DNA from: an uncultured delta proteobacterium
GTDB taxonomy: Bacteria; Myxococcota_A; Polyangia; Polyangiales; Polyangiaceae
Direction: 5' to 3'
Assembly (NCBI GenBank): GCA_903892415.1
Contig: CAITIQ010000369.1
Coordinates: 84,160 to 148,159 of the forward strand
Length of the DNA: 64,000 bases
The first letter of the stretch is position 1, and each line of letters starts with the position of its first letter. The notes under the pieces are model-generated. The model ran no database searches. It saw only the letters and a list, made by a program, of their open reading frames with translations, and was not told the DNA's origin. The position numbers and the translations under genes were made by a program. Positions 50,378 to 59,232 of the stretch are shown piece by piece.

Positions 50378-51586
50378 ATGGGAACCACTCTCCGGCACGT
50401 CGTCTGGGAGCTGACGCTCGCCTGCGATCTTGCGTGTGGGCATTGCGGATCGCGCGCAGCCAAAAAGCGAGAAGGGGAGCTATCCACGGCAGAGGCGCTC
50501 GACGTTGTGGCGCAGCTAGCGCAGATGGGCGCGCGCGAGGTTTCGCTGATCGGCGGTGAGGCCTACCTGCGCGCAGACTGGGCGGAGATCGCTCGCGCCA
50601 TCTCCGACGCTGGCATGATCTGCAGCATGGTGACGGGCGGGCGCGGCTTCACCAAGGAGCTCGCTCGCACCGCCAAGGCTGCTGGAGTCGATAGTGTCAG
50701 CATCTCGGTCGACGGCATCGGTGACACCCACGACGTGCAACGCGGAGTGGTTGGTAGCTTCGAGCGTGCGGTGAACGCCTTCGAGAACCTGCGTGAGGCG
50801 GGCGTGCCAGTTTCCGCCAATTCGCAGCTCAACCGCCTGTCCTTCCCTGACCTCGACGCGATGCTCGACCTGTTTCTACAACATGGTGCGCACGCCTGGC
50901 AGGTAGCGATGACGGTCCCTATGGGGCGCGCCCAAGAGCATACGGATTGGCTCTTCCAACCAGAGGATCTGCTGCTCGTGTTCCCAAAGTTGGCTGAGCT
51001 GGCCAGAAGAGCCAAGGCTGGTGGATTGCGACTCTTCCCTGGGAACAATGTTGGCTATTTTGGCCCGCATGAACAGGAGCTCCGCGGAGTCGTGGCGCAG
51101 CCCGGAGAGGTGGCCCATTTCCAGGGCTGTCACGCGGGCATCGCCGGGCTTGGGCTAGAGGCTGACGGCGCGGTCAAGGGCTGCCCCTCCTTACCAACTG
51201 CGGGCTACGTCGGCGGCAACGTGCGCACACAGAGTATCGCGTCCATTTGGCAGAACGCCTCCGAGTTAACCTTCAATCGCCAGGACCGGCTCACAGAGCT
51301 ATGGGGCTTTTGTGGCGATTGCTACTATCGCACTATCTGCAAAGGGGGTTGTTCTTGGACCGCGCACGTCTTCTTTGGTCGGCGGGGCAATAACCCCTAT
51401 TGCCATCATCGGGCGCTCAAGATGAAGGAGCAAGGCCTGCGCGAGCGACTTGTTCCCGTTGCGTTAGGAGACGGCTCTCCCTTCGACCATGGTGAGTGGG
51501 AGGTCGTGGTCGAGGCGGCACAAGGCGAGCTGTCTTGGCAGCCCAGCCGCGTAACTCCGCGAAGACGTTTGAGCTTGCTGCGGTGA
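50378..51586 (+). CDS. Radical SAM/SPASM peptide-modifying enzyme
   Basis: In this 402-residue protein the radical SAM Cys motif C16-x3-C20-x2-C23 (LACDLACGHC) binds the SAM-contacting [4Fe-4S] cluster. The TIM-barrel core includes SLIGGEAYLR and SISVDGIG. The C-terminal SPASM domain (~245-345) carries all seven cysteines in canonical spacing: C251, C269, C312-x2-C315-x5-C321-x3-C325 and C342, predicting two auxiliary [4Fe-4S] clusters. SPASM enzymes such as PqqE and anaerobic sulfatase-maturating enzymes modify peptides or proteins. The two preceding short proteins with repeated VYGPPP motifs are the obvious candidate substrates. The TIGR or RiPP subtype was not determined. Confidence 0.88.
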   Translation: MGTTLRHVVWELTLACDLACGHCGSRAAKKREGELSTAEALDVVAQLAQMGAREVSLIGGEAYLRADWAEIARAISDAGMICSMVTGGRGFTKELARTAKAAGVDSVSISVDGIGDTHDVQRGVVGSFERAVNAFENLREAGVPVSANSQLNRLSFPDLDAMLDLFLQHGAHAWQVAMTVPMGRAQEHTDWLFQPEDLLLVFPKLAELARRAKAGGLRLFPGNNVGYFGPHEQELRGVVAQPGEVAHFQGCHAGIAGLGLEADGAVKGCPSLPTAGYVGGNVRTQSIASIWQNASELTFNRQDRLTELWGFCGDCYYRTICKGGCSWTAHVFFGRRGNNPYCHHRALKMKEQGLRERLVPVALGDGSPFDHGEWEVVVEAAQGELSWQPSRVTPRRRLSLLR

Positions 51587-51669
51587 CCAGGCCACCGGGC
51601 GCGGACTCCTTGGGTCTGCGTAAGAATGATTGCGAATCCGACGTCGAGCTGGACTAGCCTCTCGCCTGG

Positions 51670-52101
51670 ATGGAACTCGACGCGGAGAAGGCCGAGCGTT
51701 TGGCGGGGCAACGAATGGAGGCGCTGTTTTGGGCGCTGACGCCAACGGTCGTGTGTACGCGCGTGAGTGGTCACGTCGAACTAGAAGCACTTCACTTCTA
51801 CACCCAGCGAATCGATCGCCTGCTGATGCGGGGGCAGTCTTTGCAGGTCTTTCATGATTGGACGGGCATTAGCGGTTTTGACCCGGAGCTTCGGTCGCCC
51901 TATCGCGATTGGGCAGCCAACAAGGAGCAAACGATCTCTCCCGTCTTTCTGGTGAAGTCCAAGGTCTTGGCGATGGCCCTGAGCGTCTCGGCCCTGGTTA
52001 TTCGGCGTGACCTAACGATCCTCTCTGACCGCGAGAAGTTCAATCAGAGCCTGAACCGCGCGTTCGCAGGTTCACGCGCAGGTAACGCCTCCGGGCGTTA
52101 G
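51670..52101 (+). CDS. Conserved small protein, STAS-like pattern
   Basis: This is a 143-residue soluble protein (MELDAEKAERLAGQRMEALFW). The middle (FHDWTGISGFDPELRSPYRDWAANKEQTISPVFLVKSKVLAMALSVSALV) alternates hydrophobic strands and helices in a way reminiscent of STAS/SpoIIAA-like single-domain proteins, though I cannot confirm it. It starts 83 bp after the radical SAM gene on the same strand and could belong to that transcript, but the gap is large enough for its own promoter. There is no signal peptide. The function is unknown. Confidence 0.6.
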   Translation: MELDAEKAERLAGQRMEALFWALTPTVVCTRVSGHVELEALHFYTQRIDRLLMRGQSLQVFHDWTGISGFDPELRSPYRDWAANKEQTISPVFLVKSKVLAMALSVSALVIRRDLTILSDREKFNQSLNRAFAGSRAGNASGR

Positions 52102-52185
52102 AGAACCGCGCTTGGGGGGGAATCAGCATGTCTCGCCGTACAAGGCCTGGCTCGCTCTCATCGTCTCGAGAGCCTGGAGGTCCAC

Positions 52186-53721
52186 ATGGGAATGCTCGAT
52201 TCGATGTTCGGCGGGGGAACCAAACTCACGATGACGCTCGATACCCCGCAGGCTTCGGCCGGTGGTGTAGTCGGCGGGAAGATCACGCTGCAAGGCGGGA
52301 AGAAGCCGCTCAAGCTTACGGAGCTTACGGTCAAACTGCTTTTCGTCTCGGTGCATTCGCGCGAGGGTCAAAGCCTGCCGGACATCAAGACCGAGATTCT
52401 GCTGACTCAGACGGTGGCTGCTGGGGAAGATCTCGCGCCTGAGGCGGTCAAGAACTTCGCCTTCCGCTTCACGGTCCCACACGGTACCGAGACCTCTGCT
52501 CACAACGTGTCCTACACGGTAATGGCTGCAGCCGACATCCCCGGGGTGAAGGACCCGAGCGACAGCAAAGAACTCAAGGTGGTGGACGCCTCGGATGACG
52601 AATTTAGGCTATTGCCGATTGAGGAGATCTTCTCGCGTTACGCCGGCCTGCGTAGCCAGCAAGAGCACGAAGTCGAGGAGGCCCTCAATGACTTGTTCAT
52701 TGCCTGTTACTCCGAGGGCTCGCAGCTGATGGAGATCGAACCATATCTGTCTCACTTGATGGCGCAGGGCACAATCAACGTTCGCCGCGCAGCTCTGACG
52801 GCTTGGGCCAACCTGGTCGATAATCGAGTAAAGCCTCAGCACCTCCAGACCCTTTACGCCGTCGCTAATGTCCCGGGTCTCGATCAAGCCACGTTTGACC
52901 AGGTGATCGTCGCGGCCTGTAAGTTCGCCGAGGAAGGCGCCTATCAACTCGTCCAGCAGCTGGCTCAGGCCGGTGACGCCCACATCCGACGTGAAGTGGC
53001 GAGCGGGCTACGCTTTCACTCGGCCGATAAGTTCAACGGCAAGCGCGAGCTGCTGATCGCGCTGACGCAGGACCCGGATCCGCAGGTGCGCGCCGCAGCC
53101 ATTGGTGGCTTCAGCAGCTACCGCGATGACCAGCAAATCATGCATGGCGTCGCCAATCAGGCCGACCGAGACCCGAGCGCCGAGGTCCAGGCCGCCTGCA
53201 TGTCGACGCTAGCCTTTGCTCACCACTACGGGATGGGAGAACTCACGCTGGCGGTGTTCGATAAGCACGTGGCCAACCCCAATCGCGAAGTGAAGAAGGA
53301 GATCGCCAGTTCGCTGCATTGCCTCCCCAAAGAAGCCTTCCAGAGAATTTGGGGCCTCGCCTCGCGATTGATCGCCGACCAAGATGAGGAAGTTCGGCGC
53401 GCTATGGCGTTCCAGTTCTGCAATCTCGAGGAGCTACCGCAATTGCTACCCCTCGCTCAGCAAGCTGCCCAACAGGATCCCTCGGCTGAGGTTCGCTATG
53501 AGTGTATTGGCAGTATGGCCGTGATGATGCGACCGGAGCAGGCGGCCCAGCTCTACGGCCAGCTCCTGACCCAAGACGGTTCGAGCGACATGGCTTGGGC
53601 GGTGCTGAATGGTCTGCGTCGGCACGCCGAGCATCCGGCCGCCAAGAAGATGCTGACGCAGCTGACACAGTCCCACTACGAGGGCGTCGCCGACGCCGCG
53701 CGAGACGCGTTGACCCGCTGA
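52186..53721 (+). CDS. Spo0M-like arrestin domain fused to HEAT repeats
   Basis: The 511-residue cytoplasmic protein has an N-terminal ~140-residue domain (LTMTLDTPQASAGGVVGGKITLQGGKKPLKLTELTVKLL) matching the Spo0M/arrestin-like fold. Helical HEAT-type repeats then run over ~155-505 (DPDPQVRAAAIGGFSSYRDD, ADRDPSAEVQAACMSTLAF, QDPSAEVRYECIGSMAVM). Spo0M is a sporulation-control protein in Bacillus; the HEAT array is a protein-protein interaction platform. A good GGAGG lies upstream of the ATG. The gene ends in three copies of an 8-bp repeat (TGACCCGC) that includes the stop codon, and is followed by a strong terminator. Confidence 0.8.
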   Translation: MGMLDSMFGGGTKLTMTLDTPQASAGGVVGGKITLQGGKKPLKLTELTVKLLFVSVHSREGQSLPDIKTEILLTQTVAAGEDLAPEAVKNFAFRFTVPHGTETSAHNVSYTVMAAADIPGVKDPSDSKELKVVDASDDEFRLLPIEEIFSRYAGLRSQQEHEVEEALNDLFIACYSEGSQLMEIEPYLSHLMAQGTINVRRAALTAWANLVDNRVKPQHLQTLYAVANVPGLDQATFDQVIVAACKFAEEGAYQLVQQLAQAGDAHIRREVASGLRFHSADKFNGKRELLIALTQDPDPQVRAAAIGGFSSYRDDQQIMHGVANQADRDPSAEVQAACMSTLAFAHHYGMGELTLAVFDKHVANPNREVKKEIASSLHCLPKEAFQRIWGLASRLIADQDEEVRRAMAFQFCNLEELPQLLPLAQQAAQQDPSAEVRYECIGSMAVMMRPEQAAQLYGQLLTQDGSSDMAWAVLNGLRRHAEHPAAKKMLTQLTQSHYEGVADAARDALTR

Positions 53722-53734
53722 CCCGCTGACCCGC
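53711..53734 (+). repeat. Triplicated 8-bp repeat at a stop codon
   Basis: Three tandem copies of TGACCCGC begin at 53711. The stop codon of the HEAT-protein gene is the TGA of the second copy (53719-53721). Because the unit is 8 bp, each copy puts TGA in a different reading frame, so all three forward frames are closed within 24 bp. Confidence 0.8.
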
Positions 53735-53773
53735 TGAAAGAATCTGCCCAAGGGGATGCGGCCGCAAGGTCGT

Positions 53774-53810
53774 GAAGCGCGATGCCACTTGCATCGCGCT
53801 TCGTTTATTC
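53774..53810 (+). terminator. Rho-independent terminator
   Basis: A perfect 12-bp stem (GAAGCGCGATGC at 53774-53785 with GCATCGCGCTTC at 53791-53802, loop CACTT) is followed by GTTTATTC. It terminates the HEAT-protein transcript and shows that the acyl-CoA dehydrogenase start is 53826, not 53772, since the hairpin would otherwise encode its first residues. Confidence 0.9.
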
Positions 53811-53825
53811 GCACCGTCGAGCGCG

Positions 53826-55634
53826 ATGAACTCCAAGCTGCTTTCGCGTCGTCAGCTCTCCCTCCTGCTATTTGAGTGGTTGGATACGGAGGCGTTGCTC
53901 GGTCGACCGCGTTACCAGAGCCACACCCGAGAGAACCTCGAGGTGATTCTGGCGACCTGCGAACGGATGGCCACGGAGCTGTTCGCGCCCCACGCCAAGA
54001 GCTCCGACGAGCATGAGCCGCGGCTCGAGGGCGGCCAGGTGGTGCTCATCCCTGAGATCCAGCAAGCGCTCCGTGCCTTCGGTGAGGCTGGTCTGGTAGC
54101 CGCCGGGCACGACGAGGAGATCGGCGGTATGCAACTGCCGATGGTGGTGGAGAAAGCGGGCTTTGCCTGGTTCCTAGCGGCCAACGTTGCCACCGCCTCT
54201 TACCCGCTACTTACGATTGGGGCCTCCAATCTATTGGCGCGCTATGGCTCGCAAAGCCAAATAGAGCATTACCTCAAACCGATGTTGGAGGGTCGCTTCT
54301 TCGGCACGATGTGCCTTTCGGAGGAGCACGCTGGCTCCTCTCTTGGCGATCTGACCACGCGGGCAGAGCCGCAAGCCGATGGCAGTTATCGCCTGTTCGG
54401 CAACAAGATGTGGATCTCCGGCGGAGAGCACGAGCTCGCCGAGAACATCGTGCATTTGGTGTTGGCCAAGATCCCGGGCGGGCCGCCCGGGAGCAAGGGC
54501 ATCTCGCTCTTTGTGGTGCCGCGCTTTCTTGTGAACGAGCAAGGTGGGCTCGCTGAGCGGAATGATGTTTCGCTGGTCGGGCTCAACCACAAGATGGGCT
54601 ATCGCGGTACCGTCAATACGCTTTTGGCCTTCGGCGATGGACGTTTTCTGCCTGGCTCTGCGGCAGGGGCTGTGGGCTATCTCGTTGGTGAGGCTCACCA
54701 GGGTCTTACTTGTATGTTCCAGATGATGAACGAGGCGCGAATCACCGTAGGGTTGGGCGCCGCTTGTCTGGGTATGACCGGGTTTCTTCATGCCCTCGAC
54801 TACGCAAGGAACCGGCCCCAAGGGCGCAGGCTTGGAGAACGGAATCAGGAATCCGCTCAGGTCCCCATCATCGAGCATGCCGACGTAAGGCGAATGTTGC
54901 TGGCGCAGAAGGCCTATGCGGAGGGCGCCTTGGCGCTCAATCTCTATTGTGCGCGGCTGGTCGATGAGGAGCGCACGGCCGAGGAGGCGCACGTCCGAGA
55001 GGAGTCTTCCCTCCTGCTCTCACTGCTAACGCCGATCGCCAAGAGCTGGCCCTCTGAGTGGTGCCTCGAGGGCAACAGCTTGGCGATCCAGGTGCACGGT
55101 GGGTACGGCTACACCAGGGATTATCCAGTCGAGCGTATGTATCGAGATAACCGCTTGAATGCTATCCACGAGGGCACACACGGCATTCAGGCGCTGGACC
55201 TGCTTGGGCGGAAGGTGACGATGAAGGGCGGGGCTGCGTTGATGCTGCTTTCTCAACGGATCCAGCGGACCGTCGGCAAAGCCTCGGCAGCGCCCGCGCT
55301 TATGGCTTGGGGACAAGCTCTAGCGGACAAGGTCGCTGCTCTCGGCTCGGTGACCGCGGCACTATTCGCCGATGGCGACGTCAAGGCGGCGCTCGCCAAT
55401 GCGACCCTTTACCTGCAGGCGCTGGGACATATCGTCCTCGCGTGGACCTGGCTCGAGTTGGCCCTGGTGGCTACGCGCGAAGGCCGCGCTGAGGAGGATG
55501 AGGCGTTCTATCGGGGTGAACTCGCCGCATGTCGCTACTTCTTCGGCTATGAGTTACCGAAGGTGGACGCTTGGCTAGCTGTGCTCACGGCGCGAGATAG
55601 CACCACGCTCGAGATGGAAGACGCTTGGTTTTAG
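53826..55634 (+). CDS. Acyl-CoA dehydrogenase
   Basis: This FAD enzyme introduces the alpha,beta double bond of acyl-CoA in fatty-acid or branched-chain catabolism. From the ATG at 53826 it has 602 residues, the long form with a C-terminal extension, as in the DmdC/FadE-like clade. Motifs include MCLSEEHAGSSLGDLTTRAE, KMWISGGEHEL, QVHGGYGYTRDYPVERMYRD and the catalytic base in EGTHGIQALD. It is monocistronic between a terminator upstream and a convergent gene downstream. The acyl specificity is unknown. Confidence 0.93.
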   Translation: MNSKLLSRRQLSLLLFEWLDTEALLGRPRYQSHTRENLEVILATCERMATELFAPHAKSSDEHEPRLEGGQVVLIPEIQQALRAFGEAGLVAAGHDEEIGGMQLPMVVEKAGFAWFLAANVATASYPLLTIGASNLLARYGSQSQIEHYLKPMLEGRFFGTMCLSEEHAGSSLGDLTTRAEPQADGSYRLFGNKMWISGGEHELAENIVHLVLAKIPGGPPGSKGISLFVVPRFLVNEQGGLAERNDVSLVGLNHKMGYRGTVNTLLAFGDGRFLPGSAAGAVGYLVGEAHQGLTCMFQMMNEARITVGLGAACLGMTGFLHALDYARNRPQGRRLGERNQESAQVPIIEHADVRRMLLAQKAYAEGALALNLYCARLVDEERTAEEAHVREESSLLLSLLTPIAKSWPSEWCLEGNSLAIQVHGGYGYTRDYPVERMYRDNRLNAIHEGTHGIQALDLLGRKVTMKGGAALMLLSQRIQRTVGKASAAPALMAWGQALADKVAALGSVTAALFADGDVKAALANATLYLQALGHIVLAWTWLELALVATREGRAEEDEAFYRGELAACRYFFGYELPKVDAWLAVLTARDSTTLEMEDAWF

Positions 55635-55641
55635 GCGTTCG

Positions 55642-56454
55642 TCATTCGCAGGGGTTGAACCCTTTGGGAATGGCAACGTCTTTGCTCAAAACACTCAGGT
55701 TGCCGTCGACAAGCTTCTTTTTCGTCAACGTTCCCTGGGTAGCTCCGTCTGTCGTGGGCTTGGCGGAGGGCTTGAACTCGCAGCTCTCAATCACATTGAG
55801 CTTACCCTGGCTAACGCGGTGAACCACCCGGGAAGGGGAATCGCCTGTACGTCGGGAGGTGAAGTGTTTGGCTAGTGGATCCAGCTCAGGGTTGGGCAAC
55901 TTGCCGAGCTCGCTCGAGAAGGAGGATTGGCTAAATTTGCCGCTCTTGGGGTCGAAGATGAACGCCTCATAACGAGCGCCTTCCGCGCTGACTTCACGAA
56001 GTAGCCAAAGGTCGCGGTAGCCGTCGAAGTTGAGATCGCTCACCTCGACTGATTGCACGGCATCCTTGGCCGAGACCGTCACGTCCACATGCAGCTCATG
56101 CGTCTTGGGAGGCGTGCCTTTGCTCTTCTTCTTGTCGGCGGCGGCGGGCTTGCCTTCGGCTAGTGAGGCGGGCGTGATTGAGAGGTCCACCCGGGTTTTA
56201 TCACCCTTCTCTTTGGGCTCGTTGCCAACGATCTCGATGGTGCCGAGCATCGCCGCGTTCCCGGGCTCAACGTCCACCACGAAGGAGCGCGTGGAGCGTC
56301 CGCCGGTTGCGGCGGAGGCGCCTGAGACGGAGAGCAGGGTGGCCGTTACGAGCATCGTTCCGACGCGCCGCGCAGAATGGCCGCTGCCAGCCCCCTTTCG
56401 GCCGCACTCTTCGGATAACGGGGCGACCGGGCCATTGCGAGTCATTCGATGCAT
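55642..56454 (-). CDS. Exported hypothetical protein (XAC2610-like pattern)
   Basis: The 270-residue protein has an N-terminal signal peptide region around residues 30-49 (GTMLVTATLLSVSGASA). An internal ATG at 56355 would begin right at the signal core, so the true start may be there. The mature part is beta-rich with an FG-GAP-like element (VEVSDLNFDGYRDLWLLREVSAEG), found in XAC2610-type and integrin-like propeller proteins, and two Cys (ESCEFK, FNPCE). It is the last gene of a minus-strand run that begins at gdpD. The function is unknown. Confidence 0.65.
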   Translation of the reverse strand: MHRMTRNGPVAPLSEECGRKGAGSGHSARRVGTMLVTATLLSVSGASAATGGRSTRSFVVDVEPGNAAMLGTIEIVGNEPKEKGDKTRVDLSITPASLAEGKPAAADKKKSKGTPPKTHELHVDVTVSAKDAVQSVEVSDLNFDGYRDLWLLREVSAEGARYEAFIFDPKSGKFSQSSFSSELGKLPNPELDPLAKHFTSRRTGDSPSRVVHRVSQGKLNVIESCEFKPSAKPTTDGATQGTLTKKKLVDGNLSVLSKDVAIPKGFNPCE

Positions 56455-56503
56455 AGCGCCAGGCCCTACGCCATAACGCCAAGGCCGGCCAAGAAAGCTT
56501 CAG

Positions 56504-57559
56504 CTACACGGAGAAGATCGCCGTGCCCCAGGTGAAGCCGGCGCCAAACACGCTCGAGACCACGAGGTCACCCTTCTTCACCCGGCCCGCCTTGCGGTGG
56601 TGATCGATGGTGAGCGGCACCGTGGCCGCGGTAGTGTTGCCGTAGATCTGGATGGTGTTGAGCACCTTATCCGCCGGGATCTCCGCGAGGCGCGCGACTG
56701 CCTCATTGATTCGGAGGTTGGCCTGGTGAGGGACGAACCAATCCACGTCATCCCAGCCAAATCCCATCTTCTCGAGCGCCGCGCGGGTGCCGAGATTCAT
56801 CGCCCTTACTGCATTGAGGAAGACCTTCTTACCGTTCATCTGCGGGAAGGCTTGCGCTGGAACTCCCCACTCAGCCGTGTACTCGATATGTGGCATACGC
56901 CGGGAGTCAAAGACATTGAGGTGGAGGTCTTTGGCGCCACCACCGTCTGCTCCGAGCTTGGTGTAGAGGATGCCTTCACGCGGGTTCTCGGTTTCCACCG
57001 GACCGACGATAGCCGCGCCTGCGCCGTCCCCGAACAGGATCATCACGTCGCGACCTCGGGTGGTGAAGTCCAGAGAGTGGCTATGCAGCTCGGCGCCGAC
57101 GACCAATACGCGCTTGTAGTGGCCTGTCAGTACCAGTGAATCAGCCATCTGCAGGCCGTAAATGAAGCCCGAGCACTGCTGCCGAATATCGAAGCAGGGG
57201 CAACCGCCCGCCCCGCCGATCCCGAGGCGTGTTTGCAGGAAGACGCCGGAGCCAGGAAAGTGAATATCAGGCGATAGCGTTGCGTAGATGATGCAGTCGA
57301 TTTCCTTCGCCGAAATGCCTGCGTCTTCGAGGGCGGCGAGGGAGGCGCGCTGCGCCAAGTCGCTGCAGGTGGTGGACTCGTCGTTTGGTACGTAGCGACG
57401 TTGTTCAACGCCGGTGCGCTCGCGTACCCACTCGTCGGTGATGTCGATCTGCTTCTCGGCGTGGCGCACATGCCGATTGTCGAAGTGAGCGAGGTCATCA
57501 TTGGTGACGATGCGGTCGGGGACGTACGAGCCCAGGCCCAGGATTTTCGAGCGCAGCAT
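56504..57559 (-). CDS. fabH: 3-oxoacyl-ACP synthase III (FabH-like)
   Basis: This 351-residue thiolase-fold condensing enzyme has the catalytic triad Cys129 (DIRQQCSGF), His278 (WFVPHQANLRI) and Asn308 (QIYGNTT). FabH normally starts fatty-acid synthesis by condensing acetyl-CoA with malonyl-ACP. An insertion after residue 25 (HFDNRHVRHAEKQIDITDEW) makes it longer than E. coli FabH (317 residues), and some relatives (OleA, alkylquinolone or beta-ketoacyl-CoA synthases) have other substrates, so the reaction is open. No other fatty-acid synthesis gene is adjacent. It lies 57 bp after glpD. Confidence 0.87.
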   Translation of the reverse strand: MLRSKILGLGSYVPDRIVTNDDLAHFDNRHVRHAEKQIDITDEWVRERTGVEQRRYVPNDESTTCSDLAQRASLAALEDAGISAKEIDCIIYATLSPDIHFPGSGVFLQTRLGIGGAGGCPCFDIRQQCSGFIYGLQMADSLVLTGHYKRVLVVGAELHSHSLDFTTRGRDVMILFGDGAGAAIVGPVETENPREGILYTKLGADGGGAKDLHLNVFDSRRMPHIEYTAEWGVPAQAFPQMNGKKVFLNAVRAMNLGTRAALEKMGFGWDDVDWFVPHQANLRINEAVARLAEIPADKVLNTIQIYGNTTAATVPLTIDHHRKAGRVKKGDLVVSSVFGAGFTWGTAIFSV

Positions 57560-57615
57560 CGGGTCGCCTTAGCTTGTTCGCTTTCGGGCGGCACGCTTTT
57601 GTCGAGCTGCGGGTG

Positions 57616-59226
57616 TTAGTGCGCGGGGCTTGAAAGCCACTCGCTGAGCTTCTCTTCGGCGCGCTCGGCGAACAGAATGCTGCAGGCTTCACGCAGGCCC
57701 GGGGCCCGCGCGATGTCCTCACGCCGCACCACCAAGGCGATCTTGGAGCGCCGGCGCAGGAAGTCCTCGAGCTGCTCGACCATTTCCTTTTCGGCGGCGA
57801 GTTCGATCTCACAACGTAGATATTCAGCTCGCTCAATCAGTACTTCGGCGGCGGTCTTGTCAGCGGCGATGCGGTCGAGCAGGGTGAAGGCGTCTTTGCC
57901 GTAGCGACGCCACAAGCGGGTAGAAAGCGGCTCTGACGATTGCGGCGAGGTCATCTCGTCCAGGCGAATTTGTGCGGCCTTCAGCATGAACTCGGCGCGC
58001 GCGTCTGTACTGGGCTCGCCATACCAGCGCTCCTTCGGTCGGGGGAAGCTGACGCCGAGTTGGGCGACCTCATGAAACATTTCCTCCCCGACGTTGATGC
58101 AGTCGGTCAGCTTGCCGCCGAAGATGCTCACGTGGCTACGCTCGGTGTCGACTTCAATCACGTGCTTGCGGGAGAGCGACATCCAATCCCCTTTGCCGGG
58201 GGCGCCGCTGACCGCGAGCGGTCTCACCCCGCAGCGTTCTGCGATGATGTCTTGCTCGGATAGCGGTTTCTTGAGCTTGAGCCGCTTGTTGACGTTCTCC
58301 AGGACGAAGCGGCGATCTTCCTCGGTTACCTCGGTGACTGGATCCGTAACGGGTGTGTCGGTGGTTCCGAGGCAGCTGCGCGGGCCCATCGGAATGACGA
58401 AGAAGGGGCGACCATCATCCGCGAAGAAGGCCAGCACTCGATCATGCGGGGTGAGCCTGTCCACGAGCAGGTGAATGCCCTTCGAGAAGGCGTGCCGCGT
58501 CTTGGTCGTCAGGCCTGTCTGCTCGTTGTTTTTATCGACGAACGGCCCCGCAGCATTGACCATTACGCGCGCACGGATAGTGAAGGATGCGCCGCTGCTC
58601 TTGTCCCGAGCTGGAACGACCCAAAGGTCTCCTTCGCGGGTGCCGCCCTCGGCCTCGACATAGTTGACGGCAGCGCAGCCGGACTCGATCGCTCGATTGA
58701 CGAAGCCCCATACGAAGCGGGCGTCATTGTCATGGAGGAAGGCGTCGGAGTACTCAAAGCCGCCGTCGCAAATGTCTGCGTTGAGCAGAGGCTCTTCCGA
58801 CCTCAGCTGGCTGACCGAGAGGCGCCTCGGACGCTTGGTGAAGAAGCTGCCGATAAACCAGTAAAGCCAGGTGCCGATCACGAGCTTCCAAAGCCCGTGT
58901 CGAAAGCCGCGCTCATGGGTGGCCAAGAAGCGAATCTCTCGGACCGTGGAGGGGTAACTCTCAATGAGGTGATTGCGCGACTTGCACAGTTTGCGGACGA
59001 GCCCGAACTCGAAGCTCTCCATGTACTTGATGCCACCCCAAGCCAGGTTGGAGGACTGCTGGCTGGTAAAGCCTGCGAAGTCTCCACGGTCGATCAGGGC
59101 CACTTTGGCGCCGCGCGCAGCAAGGCATGCAGCAGTAACGGCGCCGTTGATACCGGCTCCAATCACGAGCACATCGAAGGGTTCACGGGAGAGCGAGGCG
59201 AGGAGGCTGTTTCGAAGCGTGGACAT
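57616..59226 (-). CDS. glpD: Glycerol-3-phosphate dehydrogenase (GlpD-type)
   Basis: This is a 536-residue FAD-dependent, membrane-associated G3P dehydrogenase (FAD motif DVLVIGAGINGAVTAACLAARG; GTTDTPVTDPVTEV; VVVRREDIARAPGLREAC at the end). It feeds electrons from G3P to the quinone pool. It has no C-terminal [2Fe-2S] domain, which distinguishes it from the GlpA at 43618. Its ribosome-binding site (GGAAG) lies inside the end of the response regulator gene, only 6 bp upstream, so the two are co-transcribed. The glycerophosphodiesterase upstream in the same run would supply its substrate. Confidence 0.93.
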   Translation of the reverse strand: MSTLRNSLLASLSREPFDVLVIGAGINGAVTAACLAARGAKVALIDRGDFAGFTSQQSSNLAWGGIKYMESFEFGLVRKLCKSRNHLIESYPSTVREIRFLATHERGFRHGLWKLVIGTWLYWFIGSFFTKRPRRLSVSQLRSEEPLLNADICDGGFEYSDAFLHDNDARFVWGFVNRAIESGCAAVNYVEAEGGTREGDLWVVPARDKSSGASFTIRARVMVNAAGPFVDKNNEQTGLTTKTRHAFSKGIHLLVDRLTPHDRVLAFFADDGRPFFVIPMGPRSCLGTTDTPVTDPVTEVTEEDRRFVLENVNKRLKLKKPLSEQDIIAERCGVRPLAVSGAPGKGDWMSLSRKHVIEVDTERSHVSIFGGKLTDCINVGEEMFHEVAQLGVSFPRPKERWYGEPSTDARAEFMLKAAQIRLDEMTSPQSSEPLSTRLWRRYGKDAFTLLDRIAADKTAAEVLIERAEYLRCEIELAAEKEMVEQLEDFLRRRSKIALVVRREDIARAPGLREACSILFAERAEEKLSEWLSSPAH

Positions 59227-59232
59227 TTCAGC

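Noticed and set aside
56504..57559. Possible secondary-metabolite gene cluster around the FabH-like gene
   Set aside because: No acyl carrier protein, ketosynthase module, transporter or tailoring enzyme is nearby. The FabH-like gene stands within a glycerol-phosphate operon.
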